Shown here: positions 8,411 to 18,723 of the stretch, one piece after another
Layout: each line of letters begins with the position of its first letter
How positions within the stretch are numbered: position 1 is the first letter of the stretch
From: Zygotorulaspora mrakii
Lineage: Eukaryota; Ascomycota; Saccharomycetes; Saccharomycetales; Saccharomycetaceae
DNA length: 64,000 bases
Reading direction: 5' to 3'
NCBI RefSeq assembly: GCF_013402915.1
Contig: NC_050719.1
Coordinates: 1,550,001-1,614,000 of the forward strand
The notes under the pieces: model-generated
What the model saw: only the letters and a program-made list of their open reading frames with translations
Told to the model about the DNA's origin: nothing
Database searches by the model: none
Translations under genes and position numbers: made by a program

Positions 8411-9895
8411 ATGGGTCAAATATTGTCGAATCCTGTTATCGATAAGGAGCATCACTCCGGAGAAGATGCGTTAACTGCATTCGGATGCTGTGCTATGCAA
8501 GGATGGCGTATGTCTATGGAGGATTCGCATATCGTTCAGCCGAACGTGTTGTCCAAATCAGAAAAGGACCATGTTGCATTGTACTCAATATTCGATGGGC
8601 ATGGCGGTTCCAGTGTAGCTCAATTTTGTGGAGAGAAAATCCTTTCAATCTTGTTGAGGCAGGAAATGTTTAAAAAGGGTAATTTGGCTCAAGCAATGAT
8701 TGATACGTATTTGAGTGCTGATGTGGATCTGCTGAATGACCCTGTGCTAAAAAATGACTATAGTGGCTGCACTGCTACTTCAGTGGTGATCTCGAAGAAG
8801 CAGAATTTGATTGTGTGTGCCAACTCCGGTGACAGTAGAACCGTTTTATCTACGGGAGGAATTGCAAAGGCACTTTCTTACGATCATAAACCAACATTGC
8901 CAAGTGAAAAATCACGTATTGTTGCTGCGAAGGGTTTTGTAGAGATGGATCGTGTGAACGGTAACTTAGCACTTTCACGTGCCATCGGAGATTTTGAATT
9001 TAAATCTAATAACGAGTTACCACCGCATGAGCAAATAGTTACCGCTGTACCTGATATCATCGAGCATTCTTTGAATTACGATAAAGATGAATTCATTATC
9101 CTTGCTTGTGATGGTATATGGGATTGTTTATCTTCTCAAGAATGCGTAGATTTAGTTCATTACGGTATTACCAAGGGTAATATGAGTTTACGGGATATTT
9201 CTTCACGTATGATTGATGTGTGCTGTTCTCCAACTACTGAAGGAACAGGAATAGGCTGTGATAATATGAGTATTTCAATTGTAGCGTTGTTGAAAGAGGG
9301 TGAAAGTCTTCAAGAATGGTTCTCGCGTATAAGATCGAAAAATTATGACATCAAGATTTCATTTGAACAAAGGAGAAGACAAATTTTCAGCTATTACCAA
9401 TTTTCCAAAGATTCCGATGTATTTGATGTCACAACAAAACGTCCACAAGATAGATTTTCTCAGGACACGTCAGTTCAGAATTTGAGGGCTAACAATAACC
9501 AAGGTGATGATAGTATGGATATAGACGACACTGATGCAGATTCAGATGCAAATCCGAACTCTCACGGCAATACGAACACCAACGTTACCACAAAGTCAGC
9601 CTCAAGCTCTAATAACGAAGAAAGACGCAGTGGTCAAATGCAAGGTGGCTCAAATGGTCCAGTTGATCTTTTTTCTTTAGAAGCCCTATTAGGAGCAGGT
9701 GGTATTCAAATAAGTCAAGGGCCAAACAATGTATCGTATATTCATGGTTCTGCATTGTCTGAAATGTTAGCCTCATTAAGTAATGCAGCAGCTGGCGAAA
9801 TGGTGCCTGAAGAAGATGATGACGAGGAACAAGAAAAGGAAAGCGATAAGAACAAAGTTGAGAGTGATCGCAAAATTGAAGAAGTTGAAGATTGA
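8411..9895 (+). CDS. PTC2: PP2C protein phosphatase, PTC2/PTC3 type
   Basis: 494 residues; single counterpart of the duplicates Ptc2 (464) and Ptc3 (468). It is a Mg/Mn-dependent serine/threonine phosphatase that in S. cerevisiae dephosphorylates Cdc28, Hog1 and Rad53. Catalytic motifs: SMEDSH with Asp38, FDGHGGSS with Asp62-Gly63, [42 protein letters not shown] with Asp234, and GCDNMS. The N-terminus MGQILS fits the myristoylation consensus (Gly2, Ser6). After about residue 345 the tail is Asn/Asp/Ser-rich, and the last 30 residues are very acidic. Position (divergent to TRP2, convergent to the YBL055C-type gene) combines the surroundings of both S. cerevisiae copies. Confidence 0.96.
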   Translation: MGQILSNPVIDKEHHSGEDALTAFGCCAMQGWRMSMEDSHIVQPNVLSKSEKDHVALYSIFDGHGGSSVAQFCGEKILSILLRQEMFKKGNLAQAMIDTYLSADVDLLNDPVLKNDYSGCTATSVVISKKQNLIVCANSGDSRTVLSTGGIAKALSYDHKPTLPSEKSRIVAAKGFVEMDRVNGNLALSRAIGDFEFKSNNELPPHEQIVTAVPDIIEHSLNYDKDEFIILACDGIWDCLSSQECVDLVHYGITKGNMSLRDISSRMIDVCCSPTTEGTGIGCDNMSISIVALLKEGESLQEWFSRIRSKNYDIKISFEQRRRQIFSYYQFSKDSDVFDVTTKRPQDRFSQDTSVQNLRANNNQGDDSMDIDDTDADSDANPNSHGNTNTNVTTKSASSSNNEERRSGQMQGGSNGPVDLFSLEALLGAGGIQISQGPNNVSYIHGSALSEMLASLSNAAAGEMVPEEDDDEEQEKESDKNKVESDRKIEEVED

Positions 9896-11148
9896 TCGTG
9901 CAGATCAATCTTTATTTTCACGTGCATGAAAATTTAAGAATATTTGTAATGTTAATATTTGTTATTTCTTTCTCCTGTATCTGTTTTTTATATATAAATG
10001 TATACTATTGCTTCGGAACACAATTATCTATTTTGCTGTTTTACGTTTCAGTGTATGAAGATTATAAAGACTGAACTTTATTACTCTACCTAATATAAAA
10101 CGCTACCTCTTGATTGCCAAATCAACCTAATTTCGAATATACACCTGCCATGCTATATTCACAATCTTTACAAATACTCGACTTTATTCAAACATTTCCC
10201 TAAGCCAAATACTTGCTGTGCTTGGTTAGTATTCTGATTGTTCAAAATCACATGTTGGAGTCACCCATACTGAATAATACGAAAGCTCTGCGGAGCAAAG
10301 ACTTTTCTATTGTGACAATTAGGCCAAGAAACTCGTTCAGAGACGTCAAGATCCTACAACTATAGTATGGTACACAAATGTAACATTAGTTGATCTTGTT
10401 TTACAACCCTGCGTCTGGTTGCAGTTGAATCAAGCCGGAGAGTTCCCGCATAAAAACTTAACTGATCATCTGTTACTGCCGGTACAATTGGCTCAACACC
10501 TTGTTTTCACCCCGCATTACAAGTTCAGATTCAGTTATTCAAATCAAAAAGATAAAATCCATTGTTTCCCTGTTTTGGACCGTAAGAGGACCAGATGAGA
10601 CAAACTCATACACTTGGCAACAAGACTATGGGATTCGAAGACAGCAAAGAATTCTGCTATCTTGCTTCCAAATTTTAGTAAACCTGGCTGCATAGCATCA
10701 TTTACTTTGCCTGAAAACATCCGCAGTGTTGTTTACGTCTATCAACACAGGTCATTATTGAAACTATTAAAACCTCTGATGGTCCATAGATACGTTTAGA
10801 TCTCTCCCAAGTCACCAACCGAGATATAAATTTAATTTTCGTTCCCTTCTCCTTTACAGCATTTGGAACACATAATTAAGGCGATTTAACTCGTTTTCCC
10901 TGTTCTGTAAGCAGTCTCGTGGCAGCCTGCCCAGGTAGAGTCTCGATTTTATCAGACTGGTCACTTTCATTACAACAACCCTTGAAGGGTTCTTGACTAA
11001 ACATAGCACAAGCAGTCACCTAGGCGACAAGACCACTGCTCTAAGCGACTACTGATTGACTGCGGGAGGATATTTTAACCTGTTACTCTGCCTTGAACGA
11101 ATAGCAACAGTGCAGATTCAAATAGCCTCAACGGCTAATTTTTTCCAG
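9896..11148. other. Unusually long convergent intergenic region
   Basis: 1.25 kb between the 3' ends of the PTC phosphatase and the TatD gene, where convergent yeast genes are normally a few hundred bases apart. The first 200 bp are AT-rich terminator-like DNA. The rest has near-genic composition with short overlapping frames at 10501-10799 that start at non-ATG codons or are very short, and I recognise no protein, tRNA or LTR in it. It may hold a decayed gene, a non-coding RNA or simply spacer. Confidence 0.5.
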
Positions 11149-12321
11149 CTATTCAGATACATTCGAGTCGAAGACGGCCGTGGTGTTACTCCAAACTTGA
11201 TCAACGAGTTCGTTGAGATCCATTTTTTTCAAATCAGCGACAACAATGGCAACTTGCTCCATGGTACAAGGCTCATTTCTCGACTTAACCATCACATTTG
11301 ACCATTGATCGCTCGGTAATTTTGCTAGTTTATCTTTCTTCACCGAGTTGAAACGATTTGTATAGTCTTTAAGATGCTTGTACGACGAATGCGTCCTTCT
11401 TATGTCACACCATGGTGCATCCGTTTCCAACAACAGACGGTCTATTGGGACAGCTGATGCACATTCAAGATTTTCTGCACTTTTAAGCGAGCATCCATTG
11501 ATGCCTATAAAGCTATTAGGCGAGACGTCAAGTAATCGCTGCAGCTCCTCCAGTGATCCGGTGAACGAATGTATTACAAATTTTCTCTCTGGATCAAACT
11601 TGTAGTGCACTGTTTCACCGCTTCCCGCAAGATGACTGAGTTTGAATCTGTCTTCATGATCGTGAAAACCATTTACGAATTTTCGCAAAATTGTAACGAA
11701 ATCGTCACAACAGGACCTCATGTGCAGAAACAATGGTAGCCTCGGGTTACTCACAAGACAGCTTAACTTTAACTGCTCCTCGAAGAAAATCAGTTGCATT
11801 TCTTTCCCGGAGTAATGAAATCTGTCATAGTCGAGCCCTATTTCGCCGATCGCTTTGAACCGCTGGGGATCACTAGCTAGCTGCTGCTCCATCAAGCGAT
11901 ACAGCACAGCCAGATTTTCATGTGCATCGTCCAATTCGCAATGCATCGCTGCGTTAGCCGCCTGATCGTTCGATGGGCTGTCGATCCTTGCGTCCGCATT
12001 GACAAACTCGTTGACACAGCACGGATGTACTCCCACCGTATACCCCAGGGCCACCGCATGTTCCTTATACTCGTGACACAGCTCGATTGCCTCCCGAGAC
12101 TCCGCAATCGACGAGCCCGTCAGCATAGCGCTTGCTACGTTGGCTTGCTGGGCCCGGTTCAGGACCTCCAATGTGTCGTTCTCGTGATACTGCTTTCCGT
12201 TGTACACGCCGCGGAACATGGGATCTGTGAGGTTCAGTCCAATATCGTAATAGCGCAGGCTCATCGCTGCTGCACGTCCAATTCCACCGCCAACGACACT
12301 CCCTGCCCTACTTCGCAGCAT
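11149..12321 (-). CDS. TatD-family nuclease (YBL055C type)
   Basis: 390 residues from the ATG at 12321; the frame extends further only to a GTG. A downstream in-frame ATG at 12264 would give 371 residues starting at the conserved SLRYYDIGLNLTDPMF. I prefer 12321 because the S. cerevisiae protein YBL055C (418 residues) also has a basic N-terminal extension, here MLRSRAGSVVGGGIGR, which may be a mitochondrial presequence. TatD metal-binding motifs are clear: IGEIGLDYDRFHY, LFLHMRSCCDDF, FVIHSFTGS and LLLETDAPWC. The family comprises Mg-dependent 3'-5' exonucleases with roles in DNA breakdown and apoptosis-like death. Convergent with PTC, divergent from DOT6/TOD6, as in S. cerevisiae chromosome II. 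Confidence 0.92.
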   Translation of the reverse strand: MLRSRAGSVVGGGIGRAAAMSLRYYDIGLNLTDPMFRGVYNGKQYHENDTLEVLNRAQQANVASAMLTGSSIAESREAIELCHEYKEHAVALGYTVGVHPCCVNEFVNADARIDSPSNDQAANAAMHCELDDAHENLAVLYRLMEQQLASDPQRFKAIGEIGLDYDRFHYSGKEMQLIFFEEQLKLSCLVSNPRLPLFLHMRSCCDDFVTILRKFVNGFHDHEDRFKLSHLAGSGETVHYKFDPERKFVIHSFTGSLEELQRLLDVSPNSFIGINGCSLKSAENLECASAVPIDRLLLETDAPWCDIRRTHSSYKHLKDYTNRFNSVKKDKLAKLPSDQWSNVMVKSRNEPCTMEQVAIVVADLKKMDLNELVDQVWSNTTAVFDSNVSE

Positions 12322-12377
12322 CAATTGATAATACTCTAGCACAACTTTCCAAACACTATGCCATCGAATGTCTTTTA

Positions 12378-12417
12378 CGCCTCCCGTACCTATCTACCGC
12401 CTCCCGTACCTATCTAC
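12378..12417 (+). repeat. 20-bp perfect tandem duplication
   Basis: Two adjacent identical 20-base units (CGCCTCCCGTACCTATCTAC) at 12378-12397 and 12398-12417, followed by a partial third (CACCTCCC). They lie in the upstream DNA of the TatD gene. Confidence 0.9.
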
Positions 12418-13147
12418 CACCTCCCAAAGCTGATCCAGCGTCCCATCGCAATCATCACGTGGGATTGTTGCTTACGTCTGTCTCAACTCTACGTCGTTTA
12501 TCAAGCAAGAATCGGCAGTTTACGGCTAAACAAGTTGTACGATCACCACAAGCGCTGCAGTGATCAATAATGGCACACGCGGAGCTCACCGCAGAATACA
12601 CAATGCGCTGCAGCCTTATTACCAGGTCAATCGCTTAACTATGCGCATACAACTACGCTCTTTGCGCAATCTGCTGTGCGTTTCCCACATATTTGTCAAG
12701 TACGTATTTTGTTCAAAGTGAAAAATTTGCGTCCGATGAGAAAACATCGCGAAGAAGCCGCAGCACCGCGCGTCTCCGCCCAGCGGGTTCCTCTATCAGT
12801 GAGGCTTTTCCGCTAGAAGGAGCACAGACAGGGAAGGTTGAGCGCTGAACAGAAGGCTGGAAAAAGCTAGGCTGAGCTGGGCCGAGGGAGAGTTGCGATG
12901 GGGTGGTGCGGTAGGCAGGGCGTATGGAGAAGGCAAAACAGCTAGGGAGAACTTTTGGCTCCGTTGGGCTCGTGGGCGTAGCCAGCAGGATTGCTACCAG
13001 TAACCCTTCATAGTTTCTGGGCAAGGTGACAATGGGTGCGAAGATGTGCCGAGTCGGGGGTGGATTGTGGGAGGTGGAGTCTGGGAGTGGATCGTCGACG
13101 TGTATGTTGATGTCGATGTCGATGAGTGCGTCGACGACATTTGTTAA

Positions 13148-13157
13148 GCTCATCGCG
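13148..13157 (-). promoter_or_regulatory. PAC element (GCGATGAGCT) upstream of DOT6/TOD6
   Basis: On the minus strand this reads CGCGATGAGCT, matching the PAC motif that Dot6 and Tod6 themselves bind. An inverted second core CGATGAG follows at 13163-13169, and two more lie at 12734-12740 and 13120-13126. The arrangement suggests autoregulation (inference). Confidence 0.5.
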
Positions 13158-13411
13158 TCAGTCGATGAGCTTGCTTTTCAGCAAAGTACACTTAACATAT
13201 TTACAGTGTGAGAGGAGGTGAAGGAGTGTTTCGGAACCATATTCACGGCATAGCAGAGTAGAGGAGATCAAAGTAGTCCATAGTTGTTTTGTTGTTCTGA
13301 TTACTGAGTTACGCTGCGCTACGTAAGCTTTTTTATTTTTTTTTGACACTACTTGATATTTGCCAGCTGTGTTCGTTCGTTTGGAAATTCCCGGGCTCCA
13401 ATATAATCATC

Positions 13412-15337
13412 ATGACGGTTTCAAAGTCTCAGGCACCCTCTTCATCCTCGTCGTCGCATCTTTCGATCCTAAGCACGCATCCGCATCCGCATCCGCATTT
13501 GCACCCGCACCAACTGAAGAACAGCGCGCTTGCTTGTGCTAGTGTCACCAAGACGACGGTGGATACGAGATCTACCATGGACGCATTCCCATCGATGTTG
13601 AAAGGAAGCGGTGGTGAGAAGTCTAGTGGCGTTTCCTCCAAGAACCCGTCATCTTGGGATCCGCAAGACGACATCCTACTGCGCCATTTGAAAGAGGTGA
13701 AAAAACTAGGTTGGAAAGACATTTCGCAATACTTTAACAACAGAACTCCGAACGCATGCCAGTTCAGATGGAGAAGGCTAAAGTCGGGAAATCTAAAGTC
13801 CAACAAGACAGCTCACATAGACGTGAGCGATTTCCCCAGCGGAAACAAACTTAAGAAGGAAAGCTCATCTGAGACTCAGATCGATATCCAAGGTGAGAAA
13901 AATGTCAATTCTCCACACTACGCTTCTGGTGTCTCGGGGAAGTCTTCGCTGGCCATACCTATACCGAATCTGAGTGCGAATGGTAGCAACGTATCAAAAG
14001 GTGTAGAGTTCAAACCGCAGGTACAATCACAGCTGCAACCGTTGACGCAATCACAGTCACAACCCCAGTCTCAGTCGCTTAGCGGCAACGGCTCTTCCAA
14101 TTTCTCACATTCGTATTCCAAATCTCCTTATGTGAACATCCACTCAACATCAAATCCACCGGCGGATCTCCCAAATGGTTCGGCATTAACAGATAGCAAT
14201 GGAGCGGGCTCCAAATTTTTTAAAGCTAGGTCAAATTCTCACTCTTTTTCAAAGCCCTTTTCATCTGCGGATGAAGAGAACATTGGATTTATACCGAAGA
14301 TTATTGTAAGATCGAGAAGAAGCTCTTTTGCTCATCCGCAGGTCGTGTCACAACCTTCGTCAGTCAACAATTCGTCATCGAATTTAACCTCAGCTCTGAA
14401 TACTACTTTGAACACAATCAAGTCAAGGAAAAACTCTTTTACGGTCAGATCTAGAAGATCTTCATTCAACGTTTCAAGCAACACGACTTCAAGGAGATCT
14501 TCTGTTGTTGCTGCTCCAAATTCGCTCTCTGGCATGCTTAGTATCAATAGCGGTTCTTCCACACCAAAAATTCCAAGAAGAGATTCGGTTGCTGTTATCA
14601 AAGAGCTTGGTAATAATCGCGCATCTACCCCGAGCTTCATTGATTTACCTGCTTCTAGTTTGCCTCCTCATTTCCATAGAAGAGCATCTAGGAGTCACTT
14701 CAAACAACGATTCACTCAACCGCCATCACAAAATGGCTCTTGCGTAAGTTGCAACCCCCAGCTTTGGTCTGCGGAGGAAGATAAACTATTGAGTGAAAAC
14801 GGATCAAGAAATTTATCCTTAATGGAATTGTCGATTCTGCTGCCAAATAGGACTGAGAAAGAAATTCAATGGAGAATTGATACCCTTTCAAGTGAAAACT
14901 CTCCAAAAGCGTCTCAGGGATCCTCACATTCTCCTCTTCACTCTCCCAGAAAGTCAGTCTCTCCCGAAGAAACAGCTATTGACGAGGATAACTGTGATAC
15001 TTGCGATGAAGCGGATAATGCCAATAATGATGATGAGGATATCGATCCTTTAAATCATTCTCATTCTCACTCTCACTCACCACATTTGATGAATGAGTCT
15101 TCGCCATGCTCAATAATCTCGTCAACAACTACCAATGAAATTGAAAACGATCGTCATGCTTCTATAGACTCCAACCTATCAAATCATATCATAAACCATA
15201 ACCACCATGACCATGAATATAACGAAAATCATAATATCAAAACATTTCGCACCCAAAGTCACCCAAACGTATATATTCCATCCCGTACTGCGACTCCTTT
15301 ACCAGGTATAAACGCTATCTTAAAAGGAACTCTGTAA
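13412..15337 (+). CDS. DOT6: PAC-binding Myb/SANT repressor, DOT6/TOD6 type
   Basis: 641 residues from the first ATG at 13412 (the frame extends upstream only to a TTG). Single counterpart of Dot6 (670) and Tod6 (525), which recruit the Rpd3L deacetylase to PAC motifs of ribosome-biogenesis genes when TORC1/PKA signalling falls. An N-terminal Myb/SANT repeat at about residues 65-115 has the tryptophans of WDPQDDILLRHLKE, LGWKDISQYF and FRWRRLKSG. A second, degenerate SANT-like repeat lies near residues 470-515 (LWSAEEDKLL...LLPNRTEKEIQWRI). Between them are many RRSSF, RKNSF and RRDS motifs of the type phosphorylated by PKA and Sch9. The C-terminal part is acidic, then His-rich. Confidence 0.93.
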   Translation: MTVSKSQAPSSSSSSHLSILSTHPHPHPHLHPHQLKNSALACASVTKTTVDTRSTMDAFPSMLKGSGGEKSSGVSSKNPSSWDPQDDILLRHLKEVKKLGWKDISQYFNNRTPNACQFRWRRLKSGNLKSNKTAHIDVSDFPSGNKLKKESSSETQIDIQGEKNVNSPHYASGVSGKSSLAIPIPNLSANGSNVSKGVEFKPQVQSQLQPLTQSQSQPQSQSLSGNGSSNFSHSYSKSPYVNIHSTSNPPADLPNGSALTDSNGAGSKFFKARSNSHSFSKPFSSADEENIGFIPKIIVRSRRSSFAHPQVVSQPSSVNNSSSNLTSALNTTLNTIKSRKNSFTVRSRRSSFNVSSNTTSRRSSVVAAPNSLSGMLSINSGSSTPKIPRRDSVAVIKELGNNRASTPSFIDLPASSLPPHFHRRASRSHFKQRFTQPPSQNGSCVSCNPQLWSAEEDKLLSENGSRNLSLMELSILLPNRTEKEIQWRIDTLSSENSPKASQGSSHSPLHSPRKSVSPEETAIDEDNCDTCDEADNANNDDEDIDPLNHSHSHSHSPHLMNESSPCSIISSTTTNEIENDRHASIDSNLSNHIINHNHHDHEYNENHNIKTFRTQSHPNVYIPSRTATPLPGINAILKGTL

Positions 15338-15558
15338 CTTTACTACTATCACTTTTTCATGTTCCGGATCAGAGAAATTTGGAATCTCTTTGGGTTGTCA
15401 AAAATATATAAAAGTATCAACGTCCATTACAAATACATTATGTCAAAATAAAACAATCAATGAAAATAATTTGCGGAACAAAAAACAAAAAACATATTTT
15501 GTTTACTAGTTTTACTACTAGTTGTTGTTTAAGCTGAAATTATATATATTTCTGTATT

Positions 15559-18078
15559 TTAAAAAGCTCGACTGCGCAACTTACGTGTCTGTCCTGCCTG
15601 TTCTGTTCTATGTCCAGTTTCACGCAACCTTCTGCTTATTCTAGACGGTCCCTGTACTGACGATCGGGTTTGTTTGTTTGGGTACTCATCCTCATCCTCA
15701 TCCACATCCTCGTCCTCGTCTTCGTCAACATTAACGTCAACATCAACATCAACATCAACATCGTCATTCTCATTCTCATCTTCATCTTCTTCTACTTCAT
15801 CATCATCATCATCTTCTTCGTCGCTTAGGTTTCGCTCTCCTTCGCTCTCCCCGCTAACTTCTTCTTCGCCAGATAGGGAAGAATAAATCTCCTGTTCTAT
15901 GTACTCGCCACTTTCATCTTCTACGAGACTATCTGCAATGCCAGCATCCTCACTTTCTTCATATCCTTCCGTGCTGCAGCCTTGTTCCTGTACCAGCTCA
16001 TTACATGGAGGGCCAGGGCTTGGACGAGCGTGTGCACTCAAGACATTCAGCTTCTTAAAACAAAGTTCCCAACTAACACCATCCGTAGTTCCTTTACTAG
16101 TAGATGTTTTTCTATTTTTCAATTTCCGCCACGCTACAGTCTCCATTGGATTCGGATCCGCAATATCATCTTTCAAAAAATTTGTCAACATGGATATACT
16201 TTTTTTAAACATATCCTGATCTGTGCTAGTCATACCGTAGTCGTTATTACGTGCTGAGCCGGAAGTCGTTTCAATCATTGTACCCATTGCATTAACGCCG
16301 CATGATGGGCCGTATATCATGGGTTTCCATAGAAGTTTCGAAGCGTTCACGACTTGATATCCTTTCCGCGTCCATTCATTGGCAATACTTTCAATTCTCT
16401 GCCAGGAATCAATCCTGATACCGTAATTTAAATGTTTTGATGATATATCTTGAGCTTGAACAAATACTTCTAACTGCTCAAGGCCCAATACAACGTCAGT
16501 TGGAGTCATACCCGATATATTGGATAAATCTTCCAGAGATACGTTCAAGATTGAATCAGCAACGTCACAGAGCTCTTTCAATTGGACCAGTACCTGAGCG
16601 CACTTGACCTTCCAAAAACTCCTGTAAGATATCAGACCTAAATCTGACAGAGGTTTCTCAGGTGTTCCCCATTTAAATTCTCTTCTGGACAAAAGATAGG
16701 AAAAATCCATCAAGAATTGACCGTACCCTTTTCTTTGATACACGGGAAGTGTTAATATACAACTAAGGTTATAATCCGACGAATTGAGTTTTTCTTTTGA
16801 GAAATACCCAACAAGATGAAATCTCGAGGAACCATCGTTGATATCCTCCCTCTCTGTCAATATGTAGAAAATAAAAGGTTCGACGTCATAGTATAACGTC
16901 TTTGAATTCAAAAACAACTTTGCTAATAAACAAAGGTTTTGACAATAGATTACACTCTCACGCCCATCTACTTCCCACAGAGATATTCTACCATCGCGAT
17001 ATATTTCGTTACCTGGTGGTCTTACCTTGGTGCATTTTTTTTGATGCCTATGATAAATGTACCTCGAGTTCATATATTTCAAACAATATTCACATACGTA
17101 GAGAATCTTATTCCTGTTATATTCCTCTGGATACGGTGTAGTGTACCACGTTTCTATTTCATGGTCTCTTATATGAATGCATTCAATGGAATTAACTTTA
17201 GCAGTATCTGATTGACGCGGGCTAGGTCTTCTTGGCTGAAACGATTTCGTCTTCTTCCTGTTTACTCGTGTTCTGTTAAGTTGAACAGCATCCTTGCTTT
17301 CATCACTAGTGCATTCAGCAAGACGAAAATTGGCATTATAATAACTCGCAGTTGACGATCGAATGAGCAGAGATTCAAAAAATTCACGATCCCGAACAGT
17401 TGGCATCGTCTTCGCAGTCGAATAATCTTGCTTATTCTCTATGGCGCAGCGATACGGTATTGCACTATCATTATCCAGCATATTAATAAGATCGTCCGCT
17501 TCATATATGTCAAAATCACGGTGATAATGCCGATGTGAATCATCGGATTGCAGGCCACTCGAGGAACTTAGCAATCTATGGAAATTTAAAAATCTGACTG
17601 GGTTATATCGTATTTTCACCCTAGAGAAATCGTATTTGTCACAAATGTCCGTAGAAGCTGTCTGATCTTTACTAAACTGCACATGTTGATTCAGAAAATT
17701 GGTATCTCCCAAGGACGTCGGAAACTGCCACGGAATGGCATCTGCTTTCGTGGAAATCTGCTTTCGTTCCTCCGACAAGGTATGGCGATGGCCAGACGCA
17801 ATTGATAGTTTTCCAATAACTTTAGCTGCGTCTTTTCGTACAGGTGAGAATTCTTTCGAATCGCCCTTATTGACTCTCCTCAGTCGCCTGGCTTGTGGAT
17901 TTTCCAGAACACTGTTGACGTACGGCGAGTGTACTACATCAGAAATTTCTAATGATTTCAGCAAACTGCTTCCCCTCGATCTCTTCACTCCATTCCCAAG
18001 TGAAAGAGGCATGTTAGTTGCACTTTGTGTATCTGCACTTTGTTCTCGAAACCTAGATGATCTTCGACCTATTTGCAT
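15559..18078 (-). CDS. SAS3: MYST histone acetyltransferase SAS3
   Basis: 839 residues from the ATG at 18078 (upstream extension starts at TTG only); S. cerevisiae Sas3 has 831. It is the catalytic subunit of NuA3, acetylating histone H3 (Lys14/Lys23). The MYST domain starts with a C2HC zinc finger near residue 325 (YVCEYCLKYMNSRYIYHRH). It has the catalytic cysteine in SCILTLPVYQ, the acetyl-CoA loop RKGYGQFLMDFSY near 448, and the catalytic glutamate region EKPLSDLGLISYRSFW near 476. The C-terminus is extremely acidic, with long Asp/Glu runs and an alternating Asp-Val stretch at about 740-795. The N-terminal third is unlike known domains. Convergent with DOT6/TOD6, as YBL052C is with YBL054W. 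Confidence 0.97.
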   Translation of the reverse strand: MQIGRRSSRFREQSADTQSATNMPLSLGNGVKRSRGSSLLKSLEISDVVHSPYVNSVLENPQARRLRRVNKGDSKEFSPVRKDAAKVIGKLSIASGHRHTLSEERKQISTKADAIPWQFPTSLGDTNFLNQHVQFSKDQTASTDICDKYDFSRVKIRYNPVRFLNFHRLLSSSSGLQSDDSHRHYHRDFDIYEADDLINMLDNDSAIPYRCAIENKQDYSTAKTMPTVRDREFFESLLIRSSTASYYNANFRLAECTSDESKDAVQLNRTRVNRKKTKSFQPRRPSPRQSDTAKVNSIECIHIRDHEIETWYTTPYPEEYNRNKILYVCEYCLKYMNSRYIYHRHQKKCTKVRPPGNEIYRDGRISLWEVDGRESVIYCQNLCLLAKLFLNSKTLYYDVEPFIFYILTEREDINDGSSRFHLVGYFSKEKLNSSDYNLSCILTLPVYQRKGYGQFLMDFSYLLSRREFKWGTPEKPLSDLGLISYRSFWKVKCAQVLVQLKELCDVADSILNVSLEDLSNISGMTPTDVVLGLEQLEVFVQAQDISSKHLNYGIRIDSWQRIESIANEWTRKGYQVVNASKLLWKPMIYGPSCGVNAMGTMIETTSGSARNNDYGMTSTDQDMFKKSISMLTNFLKDDIADPNPMETVAWRKLKNRKTSTSKGTTDGVSWELCFKKLNVLSAHARPSPGPPCNELVQEQGCSTEGYEESEDAGIADSLVEDESGEYIEQEIYSSLSGEEEVSGESEGERNLSDEEDDDDDEVEEDEDENENDDVDVDVDVDVNVDEDEDEDVDEDEDEYPNKQTRSSVQGPSRISRRLRETGHRTEQAGQTRKLRSRAF

Positions 18079-18723
18079 TGTATAAAGCCGAAGTATGGTA
18101 ACATCAGGAAATGTAAAATGCTTTACCCTTCCTGTAAACAAAGTAGCAATTAATAAGACTCAAATTATAACAGTTAAGCTATTACTACGTCCAGGCAATA
18201 AATCTTGAGGTCTTTGTTTGTCTCGTGAGACCATAAGAGTAAACAACATTTGCTTCGATTCCAGCGTTTTCCGAATATTGACTTTTCAACTAAGCGATGG
18301 TGCGATTAGGGTTTTGAAAAGAACTAAAAACTAGCTTGTAATACGTTGGAACATATCAACAATTATTCCTCAAATACAATTATTCAAGCAGGCACCTTCG
18401 AGGACTTGTGAAAAAAAGTGAGATATCCTTGAAATAGCTTCAAACAGCTGTGCAGTACATACTAAGCAGTCGCTCTGTTTAGTTTTTTAGCATGACTTAT
18501 TAGCTCAATCATTGTTACAACAACAGCATTATGAAAAGACTCACAACATGCTCGAAAAATTGCCCATGAGAAAGTTAAGGTTGCAAAAACCATGCTTATT
18601 AGACGTGAGCTTTGCTAGTCTGCAGCTGTTCTATTGCCGTGCTCATCGTAAAGTTCTTGCGTTGATACAAACTGAAGATTACATACAATTAACCCTAAAA
18701 TTATTTGATGATTCATCCCGTTT
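18079..18723. other. SAS3 upstream region
   Basis: 645 bp between the SAS3 start and the end of the unrecognised gene on the same strand. AT-rich around 18300-18500. A 59-codon ATG frame on the plus strand (18548-18727) runs to the very end of the neighbour; it has no recognised match and is not called. Confidence 0.5.

Larger units (their letters stand above)
12322..13411. other. Divergent regulatory region, TatD gene and DOT6/TOD6
   Basis: 1.09 kb, rather GC-rich, between divergent genes. It contains a perfect 20-bp tandem duplication (12378-12417), an E-box CACGTGGG at 12456-12463 of Pho4/Cbf1 type, and four copies of the PAC core CGATGAG on one strand or the other (12734-12740, 13120-13126, 13149-13155 inverted, 13163-13169). 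A T-rich tract precedes the DOT6/TOD6 start. A 146-codon ATG-initiated frame on the minus strand (12713-13153) is Pro/Ser/Arg-rich with no recognised family; I regard it as chance. Confidence 0.55.

Noticed and set aside
12713..13153. 146-codon ATG-initiated minus-strand frame between the TatD gene and DOT6/TOD6.
   Set aside because: Low-complexity Pro/Ser/Arg composition, no family, and it covers a promoter region with PAC motifs and simple repeats. Could be revisited if transcribed.
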